Under the pieces are notes generated by a model. The model saw only the letters and a program-made list of their open reading frames with translations, was not told the DNA's origin and did not search any database. The translations under genes and the position numbers were made by a program. This document shows positions 29,394 through 38,567 of a DNA stretch of 64,000 bases, piece by piece. How positions within the stretch are numbered: the first letter of the stretch is position 1; the number at the start of each line of letters is the position of its first letter. Source of the stretch: Planctomycetes bacterium syqfu. Its GTDB lineage: Bacteria > Planctomycetota > Phycisphaerae > Phycisphaerales > Phycisphaeraceae. The DNA lies in contig CP087563.1 in assembly GCA_020974905.1 (NCBI GenBank), positions 2,294,001-2,358,000 of the forward strand. Reading direction: 5' to 3'.

Positions 29394-29436
29394 ACCCAAA
29401 CAACGCAACAATCTGCTGCGCCGCTACACTCACACG

Positions 29437-31221
29437 TTAAAAATCCACGATTGTGGCATTTGCTGAGCCATCACTAATCACAGTAGCCGCTGTATATGTT
29501 CCATTGCTGATAACATACTCGTTATAGACGAATCGCGATGCCTGGGCAGAAGCATCGATCAACACACAATAAGATGCACCGGATGCGGCACTGAGTTCGG
29601 CCTGGGCTACCAGTATGCGACGGCACCATGCATCAAGCGTCAGTGCCTGCGCAGTAGTGGTCGATTGAATCAAACCTCCCTGTACGCGAGCAACCAACCG
29701 CGTCAAATTACCGTTGGTTGTTGAGCCCCGTAAACTCAATCCACCACCGGCACCAATAAAATGGTTGCCTATCAGAGAGATGTTGTAAGCACCATCAATG
29801 CGCCCAGCTGGACCGTATTGATCCGTTGTTTTGAAAATGCCATTCGAAACAACAAAGTCCGATCTTGAATTGGATATATTTTCCTGCAAACGCAAAGCAT
29901 TACTTCCCGACGATTCATACACGCCACCGGTAATGTTGACGCGATCACAACCCAGTGCAATATGTAAAGCAATGTCTGCACAATTGAGCATGACATTGTC
30001 GGCGATCACCACATCCTGACAATTCTTGATGACGATACCTTTAAACGTCTGCGAATTCTTTGAAATGTTGTTGGCAATGACCACGCCATACAAGGTTCCA
30101 GCTGATGTATCGACATCAGCTTCGATTATACTTTCTGAGATATCGGTAAATTGACAATTCACCACGGTAAATCCATGCATATCAACGGTGTCTTCAACCA
30201 AAGGAGAAACATATGCCACGCCTTCGGACGAGCAATTGGCAATCTTCACCCCATTGATACTGACGTTTTCAAGAAAATCATAGCCGTTATTGATTTGATT
30301 CTGATCAATCTCGACATCAATCCCAATAATGCTACCCGCAACACGGCCACCGGTGATGGCTATATTTCTCCCGGAGAGAACCGCGATGCCCTGACGTCTC
30401 CCTGAGACCGTGCCTGAACCACCGCCGTCGATGATGACGTTATTGATAATGACATCCTCACTGCCGTAGGCAATGTAAATACCATCACCACGACAGTTGT
30501 GAATGGTCGTACCATCAATGCGAACATTCGTTGCATGACGAATGTCAATACCGTGTGCATATTCAGTGGTATTGCCACCGGGCTTGTTATTACCACCATC
30601 AATTCGTCCACCTATTATTGCGATATTTTCAATGTGATTCGAAGGGCTTGATGAGGTGTCCGCGGCTATCGTTATTGCTCTGGTTAATACTGTGTGACGT
30701 GGAGCAAGTACGGCGTTTAAAGATTCAAATTCGAGTGTGATATTCGAATATCGAACCAACAAACCTTTTTGTAAGACACCGGTAATTGAATTGTTTTGTA
30801 GATAATATTCCCCATCCGGGATAAAGATTCTCCCCCCGCCTATCTCCCCAGCATATTCTACAGCACTCTGCATGGCAGACAAATCGTCAGTACTTCCGTC
30901 ACCTGTTGCACCAAACCACTTAACGTTGATGGCGGTGTCAGCCTGATTAAGCTGGCGTTCGAACTTATTGCCGGTGTTGTCGATGTAACGCGTGCCGTTG
31001 TTCTTGGTGGTCCATGAAGCACTGTTGTTTTTATAGAGCATTCCTCCGCCACCATCACCTGGCTGATCACGATAAAGCAGGTGAACATAATCATATGAAG
31101 ACAAGTTACTGCCCTCAATATCCGTTACGCCTTCTGCTTCAAAGATACTTGCTCCCAAAACAGTTCCCGGCAAACCAGCTAACATTACCAGAACCCATAC
31201 AATAACCAAAGAATGTCTCAC
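29437..31221 (-). CDS. Secreted pectate-lyase-superfamily beta-helix protein
   Basis: A 594-residue protein with a signal peptide (about residues 1-23, MRHSLVIVWVLVMLAGLPG). A short N-terminal region (HLLYRDQPGDGGGGMLYKNN) precedes VKWFGATGDGSTDDLSAMQS near 100, the pectate_lyase_3 signature. Repeated coils run to the C terminus (IEGSNL, DVIINNVIIDGGGSG, VVIANNISKNSQT). This arrangement resembles tailspike-like or glycan-active beta-helices. The catalytic residues were not identified. The start is GTG 31221, supported by AAGGA seven bases upstream and by the signal peptide beginning there. Confidence 0.84.
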   Translation of the reverse strand: MRHSLVIVWVLVMLAGLPGTVLGASIFEAEGVTDIEGSNLSSYDYVHLLYRDQPGDGGGGMLYKNNSASWTTKNNGTRYIDNTGNKFERQLNQADTAINVKWFGATGDGSTDDLSAMQSAVEYAGEIGGGRIFIPDGEYYLQNNSITGVLQKGLLVRYSNITLEFESLNAVLAPRHTVLTRAITIAADTSSSPSNHIENIAIIGGRIDGGNNKPGGNTTEYAHGIDIRHATNVRIDGTTIHNCRGDGIYIAYGSEDVIINNVIIDGGGSGTVSGRRQGIAVLSGRNIAITGGRVAGSIIGIDVEIDQNQINNGYDFLENVSINGVKIANCSSEGVAYVSPLVEDTVDMHGFTVVNCQFTDISESIIEADVDTSAGTLYGVVIANNISKNSQTFKGIVIKNCQDVVIADNVMLNCADIALHIALGCDRVNITGGVYESSGSNALRLQENISNSRSDFVVSNGIFKTTDQYGPAGRIDGAYNISLIGNHFIGAGGGLSLRGSTTNGNLTRLVARVQGGLIQSTTTAQALTLDAWCRRILVAQAELSAASGASYCVLIDASAQASRFVYNEYVISNGTYTAATVISDGSANATIVDF

Positions 31222-31282
31222 AATACAGTCCTTTCATATTAACCCCGGCTTGGCGTGTGGAAATAGACGTACACATAGCTTG

Positions 31283-31300
31283 CTCATCAACTCTGATGAG
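31283..31300 (-). terminator. Perfect hairpin between the Ldh_2 and beta-helix genes
   Basis: CTCATCA (31283-31289) and TGATGAG (31294-31300) form a perfect 7-bp stem with a four-base loop, 73 bases past the Ldh_2 stop. No T-run follows. It may stop or pause transcription, or shield the upstream message. Confidence 0.35.
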
Positions 31301-31372
31301 TGAATATGTTTAGAGAGACTGACGGGGCAATATGTCACGACACCCATATGAATCACTGGATGGGTTGATCAG

Positions 31373-32431
31373 CTAAATTCGAACGGGAATCGAAGCCCCC
31401 TCAGCCAAGTCATTAAGCTGCTGGATTGTGGAACGTCCAATGGGTATACCATGCGTTAAACGTTCTTGCGTTGTTATCAATTCCGGCTGCCCCGGCCACT
31501 GAACAGGTTCTGTCACATTCTGTCTTTCAGACTGATTCCAACGCGCCTGCACATCGGCAACTTGCTGGGCAAACCATGTAACTGGCAGAAACTGTGCAAT
31601 ATCGATGGCGAGGACCATGCCACCAAGATGACGCTTTTCAGTCATTTGGCGATACATTCTGGGAATGTCCGGGCCCATGGGACTTTTGCTTAACAAAGCA
31701 CAGAGCACATCAATCATCAACCCAAGTCCTGAACCTTTGAATTGAGCCATCGGCAAAAGCGCCGCAACCTGATTGGGGTCTGTGGTGGGATTACCATCTG
31801 CATCCAGCGCCCAACTGTCCGGAATGTCCACGCCTTCAATCCGTGCGTTCATGACCGTATTCCATGGCACACAACTCGTCGCCATGTCCAGGCAAAGGTG
31901 TTGGTGATCCAAACCTGGCGCGGTGATACATATGGGATTGGTGCCACAAAAGGCATGCGTTGCACCATAGGGCGCGACCATGGAGTCGGAATGCGTGAAG
32001 ACCAGCCCGATCATGTTTTGCGATGCGATCTGCAAGCCATACCATGCCAGCGCCCCACAGTGCGAGGAGTTGCAGACCGTCACCGCACTGACGCCGGATT
32101 GTCTTGCCAAGTCAATGGCGTGTTCGGTTGCCCGGTGCATCACCAATTGCCCAAGTCCATGATCGCCATCCACCAAACCAATCGCCGGCCCCAATGACTT
32201 GAAAGTGATATTGGGATCAGTCGAAATGCTCTTATTTTTCAGGCGTTTGACGTAGTGCGGCAATCGCGCGACGCCATGTGAATCAATCCCCCGCAAATTG
32301 GCATGGACAAGTGACTGAGCAACAAGTCTGGCGCGCTCTTGCGAGAGTCCTTCTGCCATGAGCAATTGCGTTGTCATTGCCAGCAAATTCTCATGACGTA
32401 CGATATGTGTCGGGGTCTGAACCTGGACCAT
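31373..32431 (-). CDS. Ldh_2 family (malate/L-lactate/ureidoglycolate-type) dehydrogenase
   Basis: A 352-residue NAD(P)-dependent oxidoreductase of the Ldh_2 fold, not related to classical lactate dehydrogenase. Conserved features include GIDSHGVARLPHY with Ser51-His52-Gly53, VDGDHGLGQLVMHRA near 95, NSSHCGALAWYGL near 122, and THAFCGTNPICITAPG near 160. The family reduces 2-keto acids or related compounds; delta1-piperideine reductases and 2,3-diketo-L-gulonate reductases also belong. Beside uronate-type glycan genes, a keto-acid from uronic acid breakdown is a reasonable substrate, but this is inference. Start ATG 32431. Confidence 0.85.
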   Translation of the reverse strand: MVQVQTPTHIVRHENLLAMTTQLLMAEGLSQERARLVAQSLVHANLRGIDSHGVARLPHYVKRLKNKSISTDPNITFKSLGPAIGLVDGDHGLGQLVMHRATEHAIDLARQSGVSAVTVCNSSHCGALAWYGLQIASQNMIGLVFTHSDSMVAPYGATHAFCGTNPICITAPGLDHQHLCLDMATSCVPWNTVMNARIEGVDIPDSWALDADGNPTTDPNQVAALLPMAQFKGSGLGLMIDVLCALLSKSPMGPDIPRMYRQMTEKRHLGGMVLAIDIAQFLPVTWFAQQVADVQARWNQSERQNVTEPVQWPGQPELITTQERLTHGIPIGRSTIQQLNDLAEGASIPVRI

Positions 32432-32479
32432 TGGGACTGTTTTCTAATGCGAATTGATTACATGTAAAAGACAATCGAC

Positions 32480-34750
32480 TCAGTTGCCATCGAGTTCGCG
32501 TGACAATGCTTCAACAGCGCGAGCCACATGTTCACGTGCTGACCTGAGACTTTCCGGAGCGTGATCAAAACTGGTCAATCCCCAGACAATGTCTTGCAGT
32601 GATTGGTTGGCCTGAGCAACAAGCTTGATTGTTTGTGGTTGAGGACCACCACGTTCCTTGAGTTGATCAAGCATTTGATTCATCAACCAGAAGTATTCGC
32701 GATCTTCGATACCATCTCGGATCAGGTGTAATCGCAGACTATGCCAGAGGGGTTGGCCGGAGTCTTTCGGCGGATCGAAATAAAGGTCACCATCACCGGG
32801 CCACGTGTCGGTATGCTGCTCCAAGCCGAACCATGTGTGAACCGTCCTGCCACGTCGAATGCTGAAATAGGTTGCGCCTTGCGCGCCGTATCGTTGAAGC
32901 ATCCAGAAGAACATCCGTGGTCCTGCCTGGTCTGTCTGGAGGAAAGCATGGTCATGAATGTACGGCCAAACTTGTTCACCGGCTTCGAGTCGTTCCTGGT
33001 AAAAATCAATCGCACGGGCAAAATACCGCGAACTTGGCGACCAGATGTCGGCGATCCCCACAGCACGGGAAAGCATCTCACGGTCTGGTGTGCCGATGGC
33101 GGTCACCATCAATTGAATCCTGGGCGCATACTCCCGATACAACTTGGCCAACTGTCGAATGCGTGGCAGTTCATCGCCTTCAACCTCATCAATCATGCGA
33201 GCATACACTTCATCGAGTACGCCCTGCTCTTCAAGGATGGGATAGAAAACCTGCCAGAATTCCTGCATCCGTTTCCATGCCTGTTCCGGTTCCTGATTGC
33301 GATACCAACGGTAGCTGTCAGCCCAGGGCGCGACGATGCTGGTGACTTCCAAACCGCGTTTGTGCAAAAGTTCGATGGTCTGAACCAGTGATTGCTGAAC
33401 CTGCTGACCTCTGGCCTGGGCATAGCCTTTCTCGTCAAAATTATTGCGTCTAAGCAGTGTGGTTTCGTTCCATTGAAACGGCATGCCCTGGGTAATCCGA
33501 AAGTCTGCCAAATCATCGACCATTGACAGATGCACATCCAACGGATTGTTAGACAGATCCGTAAAGAGTCCGGTGCGCGTGTGTGTCTGTTTGGGCAGCG
33601 AGAAATCATAGACTTCAAGTTCAATGGATCGCGTAACCTTCAACGATTCATTGATGGTAAACGTGACCTGTGAGTGATACTTGCCAGCAGGTTGCTGATC
33701 TGGAACCTGCACCGTCACTACAAATCCGACATTGGTGCGTTCATACTTTGACGGATAGTCCTTGATTTGCATGAACGCCTGGGGTGCCAGCGGATCTGGA
33801 TAAAGCACCTTGTTGGTATTACCACGCTTGAAATTCTGAAGGTAGCGCAGGTTCTCTATGCGGCAAGCACTGGTTTCAATGCGATTGCCCTGATCATCGA
33901 CATAAGGTTCAATACTCACATCGACACGTTGAATCGAAAAATCCGGCGCGGGTGTGGCGACCCATTGCATGCTCACGGCTTCGTGCCCTGCTGAGGACAA
34001 CTTGACCGGTGACGCGGGATCATCACTGAGTAACAGATCAATGGTCCGATCCGGTTCAAGCCAGACACGTTGTGTCAGGGGAGTTGCCCAAAGTGTGACT
34101 GGGCCGGGGCGTCTTGCAGTCTGGGTGATTTTGGTATGGATACGCATGTGCAGATCGCCATGCGAAATCCGATCATTGAGGTACATGCTGCCAGCCGAAT
34201 AACTGTCATTCCATGTGGCATTAAGTGCCAGACGCGAAGGCTCTTCACCTTGCTCTGCTGCGATGATTTTCAAATACCAGACGGTGTCCGGATCAGAGGG
34301 TTGATCCACTATCAGATGTAGATCACGCGGAGCTTTCCGGGCTGGGTAAACATGGCTTGCGACGATCGGACCCTTTGGCCCATCACGATGAAGCTGGACG
34401 GTAATCTGCGGGCACGGGCCTTCGGGATTCAAGCCGCGGTAACCGATATCCTCAATGCCCAACTGGACGGCTGCGAGAATCGGTCCCGCACAGCGAAATG
34501 TCTGACCGATACTTTCAAAATGCGAGAGATTCGGCCAATAGTTACCAGTCACCCCGCCGACGGCTTCGGCCTGGTAGTACGTTGCGGTGATCGTACCATC
34601 TGCCTGCCATTGAACCTGATTATCCAACAGCGTCTGGTCGGCGCGGGCGGCAAACAAGCTCTGCCCCATCAGGCCAACCAATAAAAGAGACAGCATCATA
34701 CGAGAGTTGAAAGTCCATACAGACTGATCGCGGGTATACATCTTGGACAT
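32480..34750 (-). CDS. Secreted DUF4091/GH123-like hydrolase
   Basis: A 756-residue protein with a signal peptide (MMLSLLLVGLMGQSLFAARA within the first 37 residues). The N-terminal half is beta-sandwich with TATYYQAEAVGGVTGNYWP. The catalytic-like DUF4091 part includes YARMIDEVEGDELPRIRQLA, IADIWSPSSRYFARAI, YGAQGATYFSIRRG, GDGDLYFDPP and LRLHLIRDGIEDREYFWLM. In GH123 N-acetylgalactosaminidases the Asp-Glu pair on this barrel acts in substrate-assisted catalysis; here DEVEGDE is the matching acidic stretch. The exact substrate is unknown. ATG 34750 has AAGG six bases upstream; ATG 34753 adds one Met. It follows the pseudopilin by about 70 bases. Confidence 0.82.
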   Translation of the reverse strand: MSKMYTRDQSVWTFNSRMMLSLLLVGLMGQSLFAARADQTLLDNQVQWQADGTITATYYQAEAVGGVTGNYWPNLSHFESIGQTFRCAGPILAAVQLGIEDIGYRGLNPEGPCPQITVQLHRDGPKGPIVASHVYPARKAPRDLHLIVDQPSDPDTVWYLKIIAAEQGEEPSRLALNATWNDSYSAGSMYLNDRISHGDLHMRIHTKITQTARRPGPVTLWATPLTQRVWLEPDRTIDLLLSDDPASPVKLSSAGHEAVSMQWVATPAPDFSIQRVDVSIEPYVDDQGNRIETSACRIENLRYLQNFKRGNTNKVLYPDPLAPQAFMQIKDYPSKYERTNVGFVVTVQVPDQQPAGKYHSQVTFTINESLKVTRSIELEVYDFSLPKQTHTRTGLFTDLSNNPLDVHLSMVDDLADFRITQGMPFQWNETTLLRRNNFDEKGYAQARGQQVQQSLVQTIELLHKRGLEVTSIVAPWADSYRWYRNQEPEQAWKRMQEFWQVFYPILEEQGVLDEVYARMIDEVEGDELPRIRQLAKLYREYAPRIQLMVTAIGTPDREMLSRAVGIADIWSPSSRYFARAIDFYQERLEAGEQVWPYIHDHAFLQTDQAGPRMFFWMLQRYGAQGATYFSIRRGRTVHTWFGLEQHTDTWPGDGDLYFDPPKDSGQPLWHSLRLHLIRDGIEDREYFWLMNQMLDQLKERGGPQPQTIKLVAQANQSLQDIVWGLTSFDHAPESLRSAREHVARAVEALSRELDGN

Positions 34751-34821
34751 CATAAACCTTCAGCAAAAAATGAATGTCGAAATGAAGAACAGACATGCGG
34801 CAACAAAGTCGTCACCCAATA

Positions 34822-35592
34822 CTATTGAACGGTATCAAAGTACACATACACTGCGTGATGCTGGGTATCTGTCAGATTACCGCCACTGGTTGTCCAACCG
34901 ATCAACGCATCAAAATAGGAATAGGGCGCGCCCCATGGTGTAAAGATCGAATCGAAATTAACATGCTTGACTGATCCGTCGGAATACCCAACATTTGTAC
35001 CGGTCTTGTGTGCGGCAAAGGCATGATTCTCGTTCATAAACAGGTCAGCAGTCAAAGCCATATGGCTGTTGATATCACTGCGGCTCCAATCCAGCGTGCC
35101 GTTGCCACGTGGTGGTTCCAGCCAACCCCTGAAGTTATAACAACCGGCGGTGAGCATTTGATAACCTGCTACATCACGATAGGTTGACGAATCCAACACC
35201 CGCACCGCCGGCCAGATCGAAGCATCACGCGATGGGCAGTAAAGCATCTCCCATGTGGATATGTACCTTTGCGTTTTGAGTAAACCAAAACCGATGATGT
35301 TTGTCGAGGTGTAAGTCGCATAGCTGCCTGAAGACCGTTGAGACCAGCCGCCATAAAGTGCAGGATAAAGATTCTTGTTGTCATTGGCATACGTCTCGAG
35401 CGCAATGCATATCTGTCGCACATTGATTTGACACTTAAGCTGCTTGGCACGATCGCGAGCCTTGGCCAAGGACGGCAGAAGGATGGATATCAGTAACGCG
35501 ATAATGCTGATGACAACCAACAACTCAATAAGTGTGAAACCAGCCACGTGACCAGAACGTGTTAACCGAGTTTTAGCCAATGAGAAATGCAT
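34822..35592 (-). CDS. H-X9-DG type pseudopilin-like protein
   Basis: A 256-residue protein. The basic leader [18 protein letters not shown] is followed by [18 protein letters not shown] and [15 protein letters not shown]. The C-terminal signature is [15 protein letters not shown] 35592 has AGGAG nine bases upstream. It is first in a leftward operon (DUF4091, Ldh_2, beta-helix) and has a good promoter just upstream. Confidence 0.88.
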   Translation of the reverse strand: MHFSLAKTRLTRSGHVAGFTLIELLVVISIIALLISILLPSLAKARDRAKQLKCQINVRQICIALETYANDNKNLYPALYGGWSQRSSGSYATYTSTNIIGFGLLKTQRYISTWEMLYCPSRDASIWPAVRVLDSSTYRDVAGYQMLTAGCYNFRGWLEPPRGNGTLDWSRSDINSHMALTADLFMNENHAFAAHKTGTNVGYSDGSVKHVNFDSIFTPWGAPYSYFDALIGWTTSGGNLTDTQHHAVYVYFDTVQ

Positions 35593-35626
35593 GCGGAAAA
35601 GCTCCTATGTTAATCATACCTGCCTG

Positions 35627-35654
35627 ATTCTACTCAGACCAAATAAAAAATCAA
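35627..35654 (-). promoter_or_regulatory. Putative promoter of the pseudopilin/DUF4091 operon
   Basis: On the minus strand TTGATT (35649-35654) and TAGAAT (35627-35632) are 16 bases apart. The start codon is about 30 bases past the expected transcription start, so the leader is short. Confidence 0.5.
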
Positions 35655-35783
35655 CATAATTACTCCATATAAATTTAACCCCTCCAATAAAAGGGCTTCT
35701 TTTTGACTCGTTAGAAAATACATTTTTCCCTGTTTTTAAAGATGTTTTTGATTTAATAAAAAAGTGAAGGCAAAAATAACGAC

Positions 35784-35813
35784 TTGACATCCTCTTGAAA
35801 TTATCATTATATT
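35784..35813 (+). promoter_or_regulatory. Putative promoter of the second GntR/LacI operon
   Basis: TTGACA at 35784-35789 and TATATT at 35808-35813 are 18 bases apart in A+T-rich DNA, 38 bases before the start codon. A small inverted repeat, TACA-CTGT-TGTA (35813-35824), sits at the -10 end and could be an operator. Confidence 0.55.
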
Positions 35814-35851
35814 ACACTGTTGTAGTCATCACTCATTTTGAATTGAGTACC

Positions 35852-37015
35852 ATGAAAACATCCGACTCGCCTAGCCATGCAAGACTTAAAAAACGGACAC
35901 CACCGACATTAGAACGCGGTGCTGAAGTGCCGTTATACCGCCAGCTCAGTGAATGCTTGCGCAGTCGTATCCGTGAGGATGACTGGTCTGAAAATCGCCC
36001 ATTTCTAACGGAGGTAGAAATCGCCGAGATTTGGTCGGTGTCACCTTACACGGTCCGACAAGCACTTGGCCTGTTGGTCGATGAAGGCTTACTGGTGCGT
36101 GAGCGTGGTCGAGGTACATTTGTCCGCCCCAATGCAGGACAGCCTCAGGTACAACCCACAAAGCAAGTTCAATACAACCGCATTGCACTGGTCATGCCAT
36201 GGGATCGCGACTCGTTTTTTTCACGCATGTTTATTGACGTGGAATCCATGGCTCATGACGCAGGCCTTCACACCATGCTGGTCAACAATTGGAACGATGC
36301 TGATACGGAAGTCGAACGTGTACGTGAAGTCGTCGAACATGGTGTGGATGGATTGATTTGGATGTGCTCTGCCGATGGCCCCAAACCCACCGCATTACGA
36401 TATGCCACGGAAAAAACCAAGGCCATGGTATTGGTTGACCGTGCCCCGGACTCTCTGGAAAATCAGGTTTCACTGGTCGCAGCAGACAACTTTGGGGGCA
36501 TGGCGTCGGTTGTTCAATACCTTTTGGACAAAGGACACCGCCGCATCTTCATGGCAAGCGCACAGCGACAATTCAGTTCAACACGTAACCGCGAAGACGG
36601 ATACAGACAGACCCTGATCCGCAACGGGTACAAAGCACCTGACGAATGGATCTTTGGCACTCGCAGCATTGGATTTGAAGCTGGAAAAATTCTGGCTCAA
36701 AAAATCCTCCGCAGCAATATGGACTACGACGCAATCTGTTGCAGTACCGATTCAGTGGCGGTGGGCCTGATCCGCGAATTTGAAAAACAGGGCTTAACTG
36801 TGCCACGTGATGTTTCTGTCACAGGTTTTGATGACGATCCAATTTGTTCCGTATTTAAGCCGGCATTAACGACAGTTCACATGGAAGTCCCACTCATCGC
36901 CCAGGAAGCAACAAGACTCCTGCTAGCTAATCTCCAACGCAGCTTAGCCAACGAAGTTGTAACGGTTTCACGCATCTCCGTACCCGTACGTCTCATTGCC
37001 AGAGACAGCGCATAA
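35852..37015 (+). CDS. GntR/LacI-hybrid transcriptional regulator
   Basis: A 387-residue regulator with an N-terminal GntR winged helix (VPLYRQLSECLRSRIREDDW, LTEVEIAEIWSVSPYTVRQA, RERGRGTFVRPN) and a LacI-like sensor (RIALVMPWDRDSFFSRMF, GHRRIFMASAQRQ, AICCSTDSVAVGLIREFEKQ). The start is ATG 35852; the open frame extends to a TTG at 35795 but that lies inside the promoter. The next gene starts nine bases after its stop, so it controls, and is co-transcribed with, the two enzymes downstream. Confidence 0.9.
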   Translation: MKTSDSPSHARLKKRTPPTLERGAEVPLYRQLSECLRSRIREDDWSENRPFLTEVEIAEIWSVSPYTVRQALGLLVDEGLLVRERGRGTFVRPNAGQPQVQPTKQVQYNRIALVMPWDRDSFFSRMFIDVESMAHDAGLHTMLVNNWNDADTEVERVREVVEHGVDGLIWMCSADGPKPTALRYATEKTKAMVLVDRAPDSLENQVSLVAADNFGGMASVVQYLLDKGHRRIFMASAQRQFSSTRNREDGYRQTLIRNGYKAPDEWIFGTRSIGFEAGKILAQKILRSNMDYDAICCSTDSVAVGLIREFEKQGLTVPRDVSVTGFDDDPICSVFKPALTTVHMEVPLIAQEATRLLLANLQRSLANEVVTVSRISVPVRLIARDSA

Positions 37016-37024
37016 GGTTTAATC

Positions 37025-38497
37025 ATGACATATGCACAATGCGACTTCAAGACATCATCCAATGATGATGTGTTATCTGCACTCACGCATTACCTCGACA
37101 GAATTGTTGAAATCGGCAAACAATATCATGGGTTAATTCCATCGGTGATGAACGCGAAAACAGGTCACGTGTTCGAACATCCACCCGAGCCCATCAAAGG
37201 CCAACGACAAGGCGATCGAGCGCGGTGGGGATGCAACCTCATGCATGACCATCCTCTACTGCTAACACTCTACGGCATGGGCGAAATTCTGAATCGCCAA
37301 GACTATACACAGGCTGCCGATCTGTATCTTCAGCGATTCACGTCTCATTGTGTTAACACTCCCAGCGGTCTGTTTCCCTGGGGCGAACACGCTTATTGGC
37401 GGCTGGATACCGACACGTTTGGCAATAGCAACGCGGAAGTTGGAATTGATCCAACCTATCCGATCATTCATGATCATCTCAGGGCTGCCCCCATCTGGCT
37501 ATGGGACAAGATCAACAGTCTCAATCCGACATGCGTTCAGCGATATGCCCATGGCTTGGACTATCATTTCAAGTTTGGCAAGCCTGTTGAATTTTCCCGT
37601 CACGCTTGCCTGATGGGTGGTGATCCGACACTGCCTGATCACAAAGGCTATACAGCTTCAGGTCGACCAAGACGCTTGACTGGACCGAATGATGGCGCCA
37701 ACGATTTTCCGAGACATAGCGGATTTTACACATTGGACATTGCCTATGCATGGTCTCAAAGCGGTGATGCCAACTTGCTGCCGATGCTTCATCGTGCAGC
37801 AGACTACTGGTGGAACAAGCGAGAACACCATCGTGTCCTGCCGCTGCAATCACGTGGCCCGGAAACTTTCCGACATACCGCCCAAACCTTGTCACTGGCT
37901 ATCAGTCTATGTGAAACAGCAAACGTCCTGGAATCAGGCTCCTATCAAAACAAAGCATTAGCAAAAACTTACAGAGACCGTGCAGCCTACTATATACAAT
38001 GCTGCTATGTCGATGAGGAGAGTGATGATTACGAAAAGGCAATGCTATGTAAAGGACCGGTATGGGGCGGAGAATACGGCTCACAAGGCTATATCCTTTG
38101 CATGTATCCCAATCTGTTTCTGGGACTTTACCGATTGACAGGTGAAACGCGTTTATTCGATACCGCTACACAACAACTTCATCGCGTGGCAACTTCTGCA
38201 TTTCCAGAAAGTGACCAGTCGAACATACCAGCTTCTGATATCGCCATGGCAATCATGACCACGGTGGATATATATGGGATCACAAATGATCCTTGCTGGA
38301 AAAAACAAGCCAGTATTCTCGGGCAAAAAGCATTAACTCATTACGGTCAATATCAACTGCCTATCGGCGCCTCTAATATTGATTGGTACGAGAGCCAATT
38401 GGGAGCAAGTTATTTGATTTATGCACTTGCAAAACTAGCATGTCTTGAAAACAACCTGAATATCACACCCCTAGGCTTTGACACCACAAACCGCTAA
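37025..38497 (+). CDS. Unassigned (alpha/alpha)-toroid-like protein, possible glycan-active enzyme
   Basis: A 490-residue soluble protein without signal peptide. It is rich in paired helices with aromatic and His residues (GQRQGDRARWGCNLMHDHPL, GLFPWGEHAYWRLDTDTFG, PRHSGFYTLDIAYAWSQSGD, RETFRH-like GPETFRHTAQTLSLAI and KGPVWGGEYGSQGYILCMYP). This pattern fits six-hairpin glycosidases or toroid polysaccharide lyases, but no family was recognised. It lies between a sugar-responsive regulator and a GH20 enzyme, so a role in oligosaccharide breakdown is likely. ATG 37025 has AAGG seven bases upstream. Confidence 0.6.
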   Translation: MTYAQCDFKTSSNDDVLSALTHYLDRIVEIGKQYHGLIPSVMNAKTGHVFEHPPEPIKGQRQGDRARWGCNLMHDHPLLLTLYGMGEILNRQDYTQAADLYLQRFTSHCVNTPSGLFPWGEHAYWRLDTDTFGNSNAEVGIDPTYPIIHDHLRAAPIWLWDKINSLNPTCVQRYAHGLDYHFKFGKPVEFSRHACLMGGDPTLPDHKGYTASGRPRRLTGPNDGANDFPRHSGFYTLDIAYAWSQSGDANLLPMLHRAADYWWNKREHHRVLPLQSRGPETFRHTAQTLSLAISLCETANVLESGSYQNKALAKTYRDRAAYYIQCCYVDEESDDYEKAMLCKGPVWGGEYGSQGYILCMYPNLFLGLYRLTGETRLFDTATQQLHRVATSAFPESDQSNIPASDIAMAIMTTVDIYGITNDPCWKKQASILGQKALTHYGQYQLPIGASNIDWYESQLGASYLIYALAKLACLENNLNITPLGFDTTNR

Positions 38498-38567
38498 ACA
38501 ATACATTTACACACCAACTTCAATTGTTTTATCAGCATGATCTTCAAAGCGGTTCCTATCCAGAAAA

